Assembly: GCA_963995505.1 (NCBI GenBank)
Contig: OZ023182.1
Location: 19,237,619-19,301,618, forward strand
Reading direction: 5' to 3'
Source: Hypericum androsaemum
Lineage: Eukaryota > Streptophyta > Magnoliopsida > Malpighiales > Hypericaceae
DNA length: 64,000 nt
Position 1 is the stretch's first letter; the number at the start of each line of letters is the position of its first letter. The translations under genes and the position numbers were made by a program. Under the pieces are notes generated by a model that saw only the letters and a list, made by a program, of their open reading frames with translations, was not told where the DNA came from and ran no database searches. This document shows, one piece after another, positions 44,563-56,132 of this stretch.

Positions 44563-46525
44563 CTAATTTTCAAAAATGATCTCTGCTGCAGTTGATGCGC
44601 GTTTAAACTGGGTCACTGTTTTTACCATATTCAGCTGCTTCTCACCATTTGCGCTCTCCCATGGATAAAAGATCATCTCCTCGAGCTGAGGTGATTTCGA
44701 CAGGAGAAATTTGACAAAGTCCAATTCTGCCTCATGATCATCACTGATGAATGAAACTAACACTATCTGAAGTTTCTCGAATGCAAAATTGCAGCGATCA
44801 TATACCAAACTTATGAAGGGTCTGTCGATCTCATCCCATGATGTATTCAGGCATCCCTGCTAAGAAACGATATAGTAGAAAATATGATTGGATATGATGC
44901 CATAAAGAGAGTAGCTCCCTCGATAATGTTGAATCATTCTTTGAGGATAAACATAACTAACCGTAATGCTTAATTCTTCCAGATTAGGTAAGCAACCAGT
45001 CAATCCAAGTAAAGATGTGACATGGTCCGCATCCCAAAAACGAATGTCGAATAAGTGCAGAACTTTCAGCTGGTGTAAGGACTTCGGACGCCTTGCAGAT
45101 TTACTAAATATACCGCGAACCTCCAGAGTCTTGCACCAAGTATGATAAGAAGGCTCAGCTTAATGTTTGATACCGAGTTAGAAGTAAACAAAATGTAAGG
45201 GCAATTGCTGCTACTTTTACCTGTAGAAAGGAAGAATCCACTAGCAAGGACTCCAAGGTTGGTAGAGCATTGCAAAATTCGTCCAAGTGTGACTTCTTAA
45301 ATCCTTCAAACTCCCAATATCTTTTAACATTGCCTGCAAATTTACTGTCATGATATGCCAGATCCTTGAGTAGAGGTGCTGACATGAAACAAAAGCACGA
45401 CTCTGACCCGTATCCTTCAAAGGCGAAGCGCTTTAGGTTCCGAGCGTTGATCTTGATGATCGAAAACTCTTTGAAGCAGATGCATGACATGTCTAGTTCT
45501 TCAAGTAATGGGCACTTGGAGATGAAATTTTCAAGCAAGCTGCTAGCAAGTTGCACAGCACATAGCCTAAGTCTAAGGAGTTTACTAAAGCCTCCAAAGT
45601 TATAAGGAGGGTTGAGTACACATCTATTTAGCTTTAGGCACCTTAGTTGAACGCACGAATAAAAATCCGAAGGTAATATGTAGGGTTCTGAAAGAATGAG
45701 AATGTCCAAATCCTGAACGAGCTTCGTGGAGAGGCAACGGAACACGTGATCAATCTCAAAGCAGCTTGCTGAACCAATTGAGAGTTTGATTAAAACAATA
45801 GGTCCCGTGTGAAGCAATAGAATTTTATAAATAGTCGCGACTGAAAATCGAGGAAAACATTTCTTCAACCTAGGGCAAAAAGAATCATCAAATGACAGGT
45901 GAGATATATTGTTCCATATTTCCTTCCATTTACTCGACAAGACACCCGTTCTAGCCGCATCCTTCATTGGCAATCTGATGAGAATATTGTCAATGACATG
46001 GTCAGGTAATTGACTGATCCTATCCACTTTGCAGCAACGAAGAAGTTCAGAATCCTGAAATAGCATGATCAAATAAGCATGATTAAGCAACGAGTGTAAG
46101 AGCGAGCTAATCTGGAACCAATGAACCACTGTTACATTAAACAGAACAGATTCTTTGTTTGAAAATAAATAAGAACAAAACCGAATTTGGTCATGGAGCT
46201 CAGCAAACAATACCAAAATTTACTACAATCCTAATCTTCGTCCCTTTTCCATACTCGGTTCCATCAACGCGCGCAGAGAGTTAGGAAGCAGAAGGATGCT
46301 TAGGAAGAAGATGACATTACAACAGGTATCAGTTTATACACAATCAATGAGACAACGTGAAGCCCTCGACACTGAAGTAATATAAAATCTCTTGGAGCGG
46401 AAAATTAAAGTACGAATATCATCAAGCATACATATACATGAAGGGTGAGGTATGGGAAAACCGTGAATCTACAAGAATTTTGAAGGATGGGGAGGAAAAG
46501 GGAAAGCAACCTTGGAGTTTCTCAT
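44563..46525 (-). CDS. F-box/LRR/FBD protein H (type II), intact
   Basis: Exons: start exon 46525-46511 (MRNSK, inferred), 1 at 46054-45221, 2 at 45129-44962, 3 at 44856-44563, about 436 residues, all phase 0. The F-box is [19 protein letters not shown] ... GVLSSKWKEIWNNIS. The repeats include YSCVQLRCLKLNRCVLNPPY, ENFISKCPLLEELDM and IIKINARNLKRFAF. The FBD tail is ELDFVKFLLSKSPQLEEM ... VTQFKRASTAAEIIFEN. The frame extends upstream of exon 1 through intron sequence, so an alternative start at an ATG inside the intron (MLFQD) is possible. It is predicted to be an SCF substrate adaptor; closest in the window to D and F. Confidence 0.85.
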
Positions 46526-46660
46526 TGAAGATCCTTGGCTACTTTAAGGGAAAGCCCCCAAAAGGAAGAGCAGCGAGAGATTGATATCGCTTGGGATAAA
46601 AGCGGTAGGTCAAGGAGCATATATAGTAGCTTGCTTGGCAAGTTAACATGAGTTAGGTTT
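46526..46660 (-). promoter_or_regulatory. Core promoter and leader of gene H
   Basis: CTACTATATATGCTCCTTGA on the minus strand puts a TATA box at about 46619-46626, 95 nt before the start codon. It is followed by CCTACCGCTTTTATCCC, the motif shared by all type II and some type I units. Confidence 0.65.
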
Positions 46661-47203
46661 CCACCAAAAAACAGTTAACATGAGTTGGGTTATTTCGGGA
46701 TAAGTACAATTTAGTACATGAATGGTTATAAATTCTCGAAAAGAGATGGAGTTTGGATGGAATCGTGATTATTTTTCTTTGCTCCCAATATAAAATCACT
46801 TGGAGGTGTTCTTTTGTACCCTTAACTCACAATATAAAAAGAATTTGAGTAGAGATTAGAAGGTAAAAAATTATATAGAGAGAGAAATCCTCCTCTCCTT
46901 TCCCTCTACTATGCTACAAATGAAACCGAGACCGTTTCCTCTATCGCCACAGAGCTGTGGCCTACCCGGAGAAGACGATGCGCGGCCGGGACAGGGTATC
47001 CCGGTTCCATCCTCTACCGGTCCAAGAATGAGTTGCAGATTAATTATCAGCTAGGACAAGTTATATAACGAGAGATGTAGCTGATAAAGGGAAGAATCCA
47101 AGGATGAAAAAGCGTACAATTAACGGATCTCTTAGAAACAAAAACAGGACAAGTGCAGTTGGGCCGTCAACGGTTCATCGACAGTAAACTTCCTTCCGAA
47201 CAA
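46661..47203. other. Spacer with conserved 3' module
   Basis: No gene. 46800-47100 is another copy of the array's 3' module (ATTATATAGAGAGAG at 46872, ATGAAACCGAG at 46920, GTTGCAGATTAATTATCAGC). It leads into the ghost locus. Confidence 0.5.
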
Positions 47204-47655
47204 GCAGCAAAAGTACTCTAAACAAAGATAATCAAGTCATAACCAAAATGATCACTACTCGTAACCACCAAAGTCTAACTCCGGTGCAGCTGATCACCGT
47301 ATTATCACCGTATCAAATAAAAAACAAAGTGGAATGGACTCTTGAGACACTCTATTATCACCGTATCGTATCCGGTGCACTAAGGAACCGAAATAGAATA
47401 ACTATCTCAACAAACAAAATAGAATAATCAACAAGTAAACTCCACAAAAGAGATCTTATTCTACGTACTGTAGTTACCCAAAAGGCAACACAGCCTCTGT
47501 TTCTTTTTCAATTTGAATGACGAGACACTGTGAGAGGAATTATAGCCATTCTAACATTTGGTAGGCACTACTGGCAAGATCATGTGTGTGAATGGAGCCT
47601 TAAGACAGAACGAACGAACACCTTATTCGGTCATGGAGCTGCATTTTTGCGTGTG
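47204..47655 (-). pseudogene. Ghost F-box locus: last codons fused to intron 0 (type I)
   Basis: 47204-47294 matches the 3' flank and last dozen codons of E (CTACTCGTAACCACCAAAGT, then CTCCGGTGCAGCTGAT). Without a break, the sequence becomes intron 0 text (ACTCCACAAAAGAG, CATTCTAACATTTGGTAGGC, CTTAAGACAGAACGAACGAA). Exons 1 and 2 and nearly all of exon 3 are missing. Near 47650 the upstream block itself is cut and joined to type II flank sequence, so the promoter is gone too. Confidence 0.7.
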
Positions 47656-48437
47656 AATATGCATCTTTTTTCACTATTATATCCCTTTTATTCTTTCTTC
47701 AATTATCTTAAAATTTTTGAGTTACTGAAAATCTGGTAATGTTAAATATTAAAATAATTAAGGAAACCATAGCTTAGATTATATAAATAGAAAAAATAAA
47801 TTTACTATTTATGGTGATTCTGATGTATAATAATATTTAGGTCATATATTTGAGAAAATTTAAATCTTATGTAGTCCCTTTATGAATGTAAGAGATGCAG
47901 AAATCAAAGTCGTTGAATATACATGTTTAAACTCGAAATTTTATATTTTGGTGGACTTGGTTAGAAATATAATTTACTACATGTCCGAGAAGACGATATA
48001 GGCGGTGAGGGCCAATGAAAGTTATACTGCTATGGACGGGGCACCCCCATTCCATCCTCTGCTAGTCCAAGAAAGGATGCAGAGTTAATCATCAGCTAGG
48101 ACAAGTTATAGAATGAGACTATTGATGGATGTAGTAGCCGATAAGGGGAGGAAAAAAAAACGGTGCAATTAATCTCTCCCCTCGACATAAACAGGACAAG
48201 GGCGGTGGGGGCGTCGAAGGTTTCTAACACACCGAAAGGTAGCCTAAGCAGCAACAAAGACAAGACACTGGGGCACTGATGCAGCAGTATAATAGCAGTC
48301 TTCAGAACAACAGGAACTACAATATAATTTGACAATTTCAAACATTCAGCATTAACATTAAACTTCCTTCCGAACAGGCAGCAACAGTACCCTAAACAGT
48401 GATAATCAAGTCATAAACCACAAATGATTCACCACTA
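47656..48437. other. Spacer between ghost and gene I
   Basis: No gene. 47655-47980 is type II upstream-flank text (AATATGCATCTTTTTTCACT) matching 21960-22260. At about 47985 it switches to the 3' module and 3' flank of I (CATGTCCGAGAAGACGATAT), so this is a recombination junction between unit types. Confidence 0.5.
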
Positions 48438-50668
48438 TTAATAAGAAAAAACAACCTCCGCTGCAGCCAATGCACGTCGAAACTGGTTAACTTTCTCAAA
48501 AATCCGCAGCAGCACAAAAGGATTCAACTGAAAGTAGGTTTCAATATACATTTTCTCGAGTGTAGGTGATTTTAACAAGAGAAGTTTGATAAAATCCAAT
48601 CCATGGTCATGATCACGAACTCTTGACAATCTTACGACCTGAAGATTCTCACACCAAAAATCAAGGTGATTTGGTTCCAAACTATTGAAGGGATTGTCCC
48701 TCCCATCCATATTGTAAGGCAGGTCCTCCATCTGCAAAGAAAATATATGGAAAAAAAAACTTGAATCTGATGCTTTAAGACATTATCTCCTGTATATAAA
48801 GATGGATCAACCTTTACGGAGCAGAAAAACCAATTAAAAGATTTTCGCTTATACAATACAAGAGGAACAAGATTCATAGGATAGAATATAACTGACCTCA
48901 ATGTCTAACACATTCAGATTAGGTGAGCTACCAATCAACCCAAGTAAAGATGTGACTTCGTCCTTGTTATAAAGGCGAAGGCAGTATGCTTGAAGAGATT
49001 TAAGTCGGTGTAACCACTTCAGACATCTTCCACATTGACTAGACATATTGCGAACCTCAAGGTTCTTGCACCAAGTACAAGAAAAACGCTCAGCTTAACG
49101 TCAGATGCCAAATGAGATGTAAACCAAAAGTAAGGGCAATGCTGCTACTTTACCTGTAGAAAGTAGTGATCTACTTTCAAGGACTCCAAAGCTGGTAAAG
49201 CATTGCAAAATTCTTCCAGAGATGACTTCTCCACTCCATAATCAGATTGTCTTCCCCAATCTTCACCAGGTTTGGAGTCAACATGTTTCAGGGACTTGAG
49301 TCGAGGAGCAGATATGAAACGAAAGCATGACCCAGTGCCATTAAAATAGAAGTGCTTTAGGTTCAAAGCGTTGATCATGAAGAAGGGAGACTCTAAGAGG
49401 TGGCAAAAGTTGATTTTCAAATCTTCAATTAGTGGACACTTGGAGATGAAATTTTCAAACACGCTGTTAGTAAGTTCCAAATACTCCAGCTTAAGGCTAT
49501 TGAGGTTTCTGAACCCTCCAAAGTTAGAAGGAGGGTTGATGGTACAATGACCTATTCCCAAACACCTTAGTTGAAGACATGAATAAAAATGTGAAGGTAA
49601 TATGTAGCAAGCTGAATTGTCACTTTCTTCTAAAAAAATGCAAACGTCCAGTTCCTGAACACCCTTCCTAGATAGGAAATGAAAAATGCGATCAATCTCA
49701 GAGATTCTTTCCACACAAGTTATTGAAAGTTTGAATCTAGCAATAGGTCCCAAGTGAAGCATCAGAATGCCATAAATAGCCATGATTGAATTTGGGTAAC
49801 CGACTTTCTTTGACTTAAAGGCAAATAAAAGACCAAATTCTAGTTTAGATATACTGATCCATCCATGCTTCCATTTCCTTGACAAGACAGCAGTCCTAGC
49901 TGCATCGGCAATTGGCAACCTAATGAGGATATTATCAATGATATTGTCAGGTAGTTGACTGATCCTATCCCCTCCGGGGCAACAAAGAAGTTTAGACCCC
50001 TGCAAAGAAATTAAATTTACAGTGAGTTTACCAAGCCAAAGCTGATCAAAACCGTAACAAAGTGGTCTGGGGACACCATATTATCGCCATATTGTGTTCT
50101 GTGCATTATTGAAGTAGGCAAACAAAATAGAATAACCGAGCAGTACACTCCATAAAAGAGAACTTATTCCACGCTCAGGAGCAATGAATGTAAGAGTAAG
50201 CTAATCCGGCACCAACTCTGAACCGTAGTGACCTAAAACGCAACACAGCCTCTGTTTGAATCGATTTGAATGGTGAGACATAGCGAGAGGAATCATAACC
50301 ATTCTAACATTTGGTAGAGTGTCGACACTACTGCTGGCAAGATCATGAGAATGGAGCCTTAACACGGTACAGGAATTCGGTCACCGAGCAGCATTCCGCA
50401 GCAGGCAAACAAAGATTAAAGATTCACAGATCCCTAGACAACAGAGCCAGACTACTCCATTCGAGCACGACAGATGAAATTGGAACAAACACCGGTTAAG
50501 ACGCATTCGACAAGACAAGTGTTGAGCTCCGGACAATCTTAAAAGCAACAGTTCCTCTTTCAAACAACATAAAACAGATATCATCAAGCATACAGATTCA
50601 TGAAACAGGAATAACAGAGAAGCTGTACGGAAGGGGAACAAAGAGAATGCGACCTTGGACTCGCCCAT
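48438..50668 (-). CDS. F-box/LRR/FBD protein I (type I), intact
   Basis: Exons: start exon 50668-50654 (MGESK, inferred), 1 at 49999-49154, 2 at 49064-48897, 3 at 48731-48438, about 440 residues, all phase 0. The exon 1 acceptor is TTTGCAG and its donor CAG|GTAAAG. The F-box is [19 protein letters not shown] ... LSRKWKHGWISIS. The repeats contain YSCLQLRCLGIGHCTINPPS, FENFISKCPLIEDLKI and CFRFISAPRLKSL. The FBD tail is NPFNSLEPNHLDFWCENLQV ... GLDFIKLLLLKSPTLEKM. The glycine at GGDRIS replaces valine seen in all paralogues, a small oddity beside the F-box. It is predicted to be an SCF adaptor. A complete hAT has landed about 310 bp upstream of its start codon. Confidence 0.85.
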
Positions 50669-50979
50669 TGATGATCGGTCCTTCGCCACTTGCTCACCAA
50701 CAGTCTACTTGGCTTCGAGTAGAGAGAAGAGAGAAGAGAGAGAGAGATTGGTTACCTAGGCTCGGGAACGAGGACAATGGAAAAAACAGAGCAAGAGAGG
50801 GTGATATTTCATCCTAGTTCCGTTCACATTGACGGAAATGCCCTTTTACATTCAGTTTTGCAGATATTTCAAAAAAAATTCCAATTAATTAAGAGGTTGA
50901 ACCTCCGGTCAGATGCTTGGTTTAAACCGCGGGTTTGACGGTTTAGCAAAACGGTGAACCTAAATTGGCCGCCTGGGCC
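50669..50979 (-). promoter_or_regulatory. 5' region of gene I up to the hAT insertion
   Basis: It holds the conserved leader (GGACCGATCATCAATGGGCG spanning the start) and GA-rich promoter text (AGAGAGAAGAGAGAAGAGAG). No clear TATATATG box is present in this unit. 50890-50979 (GGTTGAACCTCCGGTCAGAT) matches regions upstream of A and K. The hAT TSD CCTGGGCC ends at 50979, so the element now bounds the promoter. Confidence 0.5.
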
Positions 50980-53700
50980 TAGACCTGGCCATGAATTGAA
51001 TCTGATTCGTGATTCGATTCGATTCGATTCGTAAAAAATTCGATTCGATTCGACAATAATTCGATTCGAATTCATCGTGATAAGAATTGAATACGGTTTA
51101 AGTTTTTTGTAATTCGTCAAACCGGCGAATTCAATTTGAATTCGTTTTGAGAATTCGATTCGTATCGAATTCATATCGAATAAGCGCAAATAAGGGTAAG
51201 GAAAAACGTGTGGAACATCACGATTCTATTGAATCGGATTTTCCATCGATTTCTACTTATCCTATTCCGGAAGAAATGATGAACGTCCATGATGAAGCTC
51301 AACGGAAAAGTGTTGATTCAATATTCAACAATCCACAAAAGGTAAAAAGATCACCTTCATTACTTTTTACTAAGCATTTCAAAAAAAATTCTACCGGAAA
51401 AAAAGGTATCTTCAAAATTACATGTAATTATTGTGGTAAACAATATGAATTCAAAACCGGGAATGGATATGGTACTTATACTATTCATTTGAATACTAAA
51501 CATCCACACGAAGTTGGTTTTGAAAAATTACAAACTCAATTATCTACTACATCTAATGTTTTATTTCATTACACCGATCAAAATAATAGAGAAGAATTAG
51601 CTAAATTAGTTGCTACCGAACATTTATCTTTTAGTTTTGGTGAAAAACTTAATTTTACAACTTATTGTCAAAATGCTTTAAATCCTAGTGCAAAAAAAGT
51701 TCCACAAAGTACATTAACACGATATGTAAAAGATTTATACAAGAAAAATAAAGAAAAATTACAAACTTTTTTCTTTGATTTTGATGGTCGAGTTTCTATA
51801 TGTTGTGATATATGGAGTGATCATTGGCAAACACATTCATATTTTGGTATTACATGTCATTGGATTGATAATGAATGGAATATACAAAAAAGAATAATTG
51901 CATATAGAGTTTTTGATGATAGTCATAGTGGGAATAATTGTTATAAAATATTGCATACTATTTTACAAGAATATAATCTAGTTCAAAAAATATTTTCAAT
52001 TTCTCTAGATAATGCAAGTTCTAATAATGTTATGGTTAAAGATTTAGAAATTTGTTGTACACGATTCGGAGGAAAACAATCACTTAAACAAGCACTAGGA
52101 CCAATTAAACAAGCACTTAATTTATTATGGGCTCGCCCAAAATTGCTAAAAGATTGAAAAAAATTTTACAAATCAAACAACATGAAACCAAAACGTTTTC
52201 CACAAGATGCTCAACATCGTTGGAATTCGACTTATGAATTGTTAAAAGAAGCTCTTCCATACAAAGAACTTCTATGTAATTTTTTTGCATCTAATGATCA
52301 AACTAATAATATTATGTTACAACATTACCATTGGGACCTTGTAGAAAAACTAAATGAGCTTTTAGAATGTTTTAATTATGCTACACATCTTTTATCGGGT
52401 GTTTATTATCCTACATCTCATTTACTATTTTTGGAATGTTATAATATATCGGAGGCAATATATAGCGCTTATCAAGATTTTGCATTGTCATCATGCATTT
52501 CGGAAATGGCTAACAAATTGTTAAAGTATTTCGAGAAGATTCCCCAACTTAATTTAATTGCAACCATTTTAATGCCGAACATTAAAATTGATGGTTTACA
52601 AAATTTATTATATGCGTATTACACAAATTTGGAAATTTTTTTGCAAGTTCCTAATCTAGAAGATCATGTTGTAAAAATTACAAACAATGTAAAAAAAGAT
52701 ATTTTGGATTTAATGAGTGATTATAGTATTAGGAATGATGCTTCTACATCTACTGAACCAACTCCCTCTCCCTCACAAGGTAAAAAATTAAGTTTTACAG
52801 AAAGATTGTTAATGAAAAAACAAAAAAGACCCCGAGGAATAAGTTTAACCAATTCGGAATTTGATTTATATCTTAACACACAATTTGATATTCCATTTGT
52901 CAAATCTTTTAGTTTTCCTTTATTAGAATGGTGGAACAACCATGTAGAACAATTTCCGGTTATGTCAATTATTGCCAAAGAATTGCTTGCTTGTCCGATT
53001 TCGACGGTTGCCGTAGAACAAGCATTTAGTGCAGGAGGTAATATTTTCGATGAACACCGGTACTCAATGACACCGCAATCTTTGGAGGCACAAGCATTAC
53101 TCGCCGATTGGACCAAGGCGGAAAGACGACAACAAGAATTGGTCTGGAAAAATCCCGACCAACTATACGACCTCGATGATGCCACAACCGGTGAAAGCAC
53201 AAACACATCCGACTAAGTGAGTTAGCTCCATAAAGGTAAGAGAACTACGTGGGCTTTGATTCCTTCGGAGCTAAGGATACGTAGGCAACTTAATTTGGTA
53301 CATTAAGTGCAAGCCCAATCTTTAGTTTATTTCTTTTTCCCAAAAAATGTTAAACACTAATTCCTAATTTTTTTTAATATTTGAAGCAAAAATCAAAGTT
53401 TTTAAATTTTTCAAAAAATATCAAAACTTTTTAAACTTTTTCGAAAATTTAGAGGTTTTAGAATTTTTTAATTAAGTATTAAAATTATAGAATTAATTCA
53501 AATTCGAATTCGAATTATAATTCGATTCTAATTCAAAAATTCATAATTCGTATTCGATTCGTCTTTTGAAGAATTGAATATGGTTTAATGTTTTGATAAA
53601 TTCGAATTCGAATAAATTCGATTCAAATTCGAATAAATTCAATTCGAATTCGAATAAATTCGATTCGAATTCGTCTAAATTCGAACCGTGGTCAGGTCTA
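50980..53700 (+). mobile_element. hAT transposon, structurally complete
   Basis: Perfect 8-bp TSD CCTGGGCC at 50972-50979 and 53701-53708. Inverted ends TAGACCTGGCCA and (reverse right) TAGACCTGACCA. Both subterminal regions (51000-51180 and 53480-53690) are dense in GATTCGAATTC-type words, probable transposase-binding repeats. The 2721-bp element carries one broken transposase gene. It lies upstream of gene I in the opposite orientation. Confidence 0.95.
51276..53216 (+). pseudogene. hAT transposase with one in-frame stop and a missing motif
   Basis: Two same-frame parts (to 52157 and from 52158) are split by a single TGA at 52155-52157. The first conservative ATG is at 51276. The BED zinc finger (CNYCGKQYEF ... 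HLNTKHP) lies near 51420-51510. The first catalytic Asp is in CCDIWSDHW and the second in SISLDNASSNN. The region after it (CCTRFGGKQSLKQALG) lacks the RCxxHILNL motif that the 6806 copy retains, so an internal deletion is likely. The C-terminal part is complete: FPLLEWWNNH, LACPISTVAVEQAFSAGG with the third acid, and the dimerisation helix region to 53216. The product should be inactive, but the element's ends could still be mobilised in trans. Confidence 0.9.
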
Positions 53701-53877
53701 CCTGGGCCCCAATTAAGATTGTTTTTCGGTTTTAAATGTTTAATATTATGTAATATGAACTTATTATACATAAAAGTAAAGCACATAACACATAAAGGAA
53801 AAGATAAACTAGATATAACAAAATACGTAATAGAAAACATGTACAATTCTAACTATGACAATTTGGTGAATTTAGTT
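53701..53877. other. Spacer right of the hAT
   Basis: Starts with the right TSD CCTGGGCC. AT-rich, no gene. Confidence 0.6.
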
Positions 53878-54205
53878 GGGAGCGGATTTGGTCCTGGAAG
53901 ACCAAATCCAACCAGGACTGTTCTGGACGATTCAATAGTTTACTTAGTTATGATTCAATGGTCTATCCAATTATGATTTAATGGTCAACCCAGTTATGAT
54001 TCAACGGTCTGTTTTATCCCGTCCCGGATAAATTGGGACCGTCCCAGTTACGATTCAATAGTTTACTCAGTTACGATTCAATGGTTGTGGGCTTTTTTTA
54101 TGTTGCACCCCCCGTATTTCTGCACTTTTACAAAAAAAGTCCTTGCGTGTCTTTCAATAAAAATCCTCCTGCACCGTGCTAGAATGGGCCTCCAGGACCA
54201 AATCC
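53878..54205. mobile_element. MITE, second copy of the 30548 family
   Basis: Left end GGGAGCGGATTTGGTCCTGG; the right end reads CCAGGACCAAATCCGG. The interior has ACGATTCAATAGTTTACT, CGTCCCGGATAAATTGGG and GCACCCCCCGTATTTCTGCA, all found in reverse orientation in the 30548-30841 copy. The right terminal bases have diverged, so I could not fix a TSD. Confidence 0.75.
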
Positions 54206-54619
54206 GGTCAATTAAAATTTGTGATCCATGTTGTCACGGTACAATTTATAAATAGCAAAATTCGGTTAACTAATTCAAATCGGATTTTGGCTAGGATTAT
54301 TAAGAAAATTTAAAAGAACAAACCAGATACTTTTTTATAATCTCTATTGCAATTGTCACTAACAACAAATTCAAAATTTTGAGTTGTGTGAAAAACAAGT
54401 GTATCTTCAAGAGCCAAAGGAACCGATGTGAGATAGCGCAGCAGAAGGTTGTGACTGTGAGAAGGAGTAAGACGCCTAAAGGTGAGAGTTGGCGAAGAAC
54501 ATGAAAAAGGCAAGAGAGATGACTCCAGTAGAGATTAGATACCTACAGTCACCAACCTTTCGAAATTAATTCTAAAAAAAGACCTTTCAAAATTTTTAGT
54601 TCATAGTCACTCATTTTTT
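54206..54619. other. Spacer with a module shared with 11440-11640
   Basis: 54330-54540 resembles 11440-11640 (AAGTGTATCTTCAAGAGCCA, AGGAACCGATGTGAGATAGC, GGTGAGAGTTGGCGAAGAAC). On the minus strand both give degenerate frames with PSHS ... YLTSVPLALE-like text. The origin is unknown; it may be an old gene fragment carried along in the duplication unit. Confidence 0.35.
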
Positions 54620-55165
54620 GGCAAATTTATCTCAAGTCTTTGATGTTTGGTCAAATTATCCAAATAGTCCCTTCTATTTTAAAATTATTTTACCGTCACT
54701 TCTGTTTGGTTTAATTTAACTATCAAATCTCTAGGTAATATTATCAGTTAATTTTCTTTATTTTTGGCAAGTGAAATGATATTTATACCGTTAAACTAAA
54801 AAACATTATTAAAAAAAATTCAATCTCCTTCCTCCGAATGTCATGCTACCATCATCGCCCCGCCGTACTGACATTACCCGACGACCGCACATACATCTCC
54901 TGCGCCTTGTCTGGTTGCATGGCAAAGCCGTTTTGTAGGAAGATCTAGGCTTAGGGGCCAGGCCAACACATAATGTTTTTTTTTCTGTTTTTTTATCATA
55001 AGAGTATAATAATTATTTTAAAAATAAATTATCCACTGACATCAACGAGAGAATCGATATTAACATTAGACCAAACAGAAAGGACGTCAAAATTATTTTT
55101 AAAACAAAAAGGATTGCATTGGTGATTTGACCAATCACCAAGGATCCTAGGGCCATTTGCCCCTT
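54620..55165. mobile_element. Small MULE-like element with ~150-bp inverted ends
   Basis: The left arm GGCAAATTTATCTCAAGTCT and reversed right arm GGGGCAAATGGCCCTAGGAT are inverted over about 150 bp, sharing TTTGGTCAAAT, TTTTAAAATTATTTT and TTCTGTTTGGT. The interior has a short GC-rich patch (54835-54960). The T-rich flanks prevent a firm TSD call. Confidence 0.65.
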
Positions 55166-55169
55166 AATT

Positions 55170-56132
55170 TTTTTATGATCACTCGTTCTTGTTGATTAAA
55201 CCTTGTAGTCACTCGAATTATTTTTGGCCAAATGCTAGTCTGTGATGTCCCATGACAAGAAAAAGTAACTATAAGGGCTTCAAATATGGCGAGAGGGACT
55301 AATTTATCACTTATCTTACTAGTGTAATTGCAAAATTGGTCGACGAAATTAAGGTATTTTATTTTATTTACTTTTTATATCTAGAACACTGAGATTTCTG
55401 ATTTTTGCTCTTGCAATTCCTCATTTGAGTTGCCTTAGTGATTCTCTTTGTTATTTTGAAGGTGCAGAACTACCTATACTTTTGGGTTGCTGAATTTTTT
55501 GTCATGTTTTAAGTGTTTTTTTTTCCTTTCAAAAAGTGCAAATTTCTAACACTGAATATGAGGTGTGTTTTGTCTTGGAACATTATATTTATGACCAAAA
55601 ACTCTTAACTCACAATATCAAAAATATAGAGTACAGATTAGAAGGTCAAAAAAAATTATATATAGAGTTTCTCACTTGTCTCCATCCACTATGCTACAGC
55701 ACAAATATACCAAATGAAACCGAGTCAGTCGGTTTCCTCTGTCATCATCTACCGATCCAAGAATGGATTAGACAAGTTATAGGACGGGACCACTGATGGA
55801 TGTAGCATATAAAGGGAAGAAACCAAGGATCAAAAAAAGGGGACAATTTGCTGATGTCCTAGAAACAAAAACAGGACAAGCGCGGTGGGGGCATCGAAGG
55901 ATTCTAACACATCGACGTCAAGAGCTGAAACCAAACTGATCTTTATACGTTTGCAGTGCCAGAGAAAGGTTGCCTAAGCAGTAGCAAAGACAAATATAAC
56001 GACCAAAAACTAATAGATAATTAGACAATTTCAAGAATTCAGCATTAACAGTAAAAGACCTTCCAAAATTCAGCAAGGGTACCCTAAACAATGATAATCA
56101 AGTCATAAACCAAAATGATTCACTGCTCTTAA
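55170..56132. other. Conserved 3' module and 3' flank of gene J
   Basis: No gene. 55260-55360 has the GGCGAGAGGGACTAATTTAT block; 55375-55700 is the 3' module with ATTATATATAGAG at 55658 and ATGAAACCGAGTCAG at 55715; 55870-56132 is the type I 3' flank (ATCGACGTCAAGAGCTGAAA). Confidence 0.5.

Noticed and set aside
45155..46216. N-terminal extension of the gene H frame beyond exon 1 (MVLFAELHDQIRFCSYLF)
   Set aside because: The extra codons are intron 0 sequence. The extension is not conserved in D, F or G, and the ATTTCAG acceptor is conserved.
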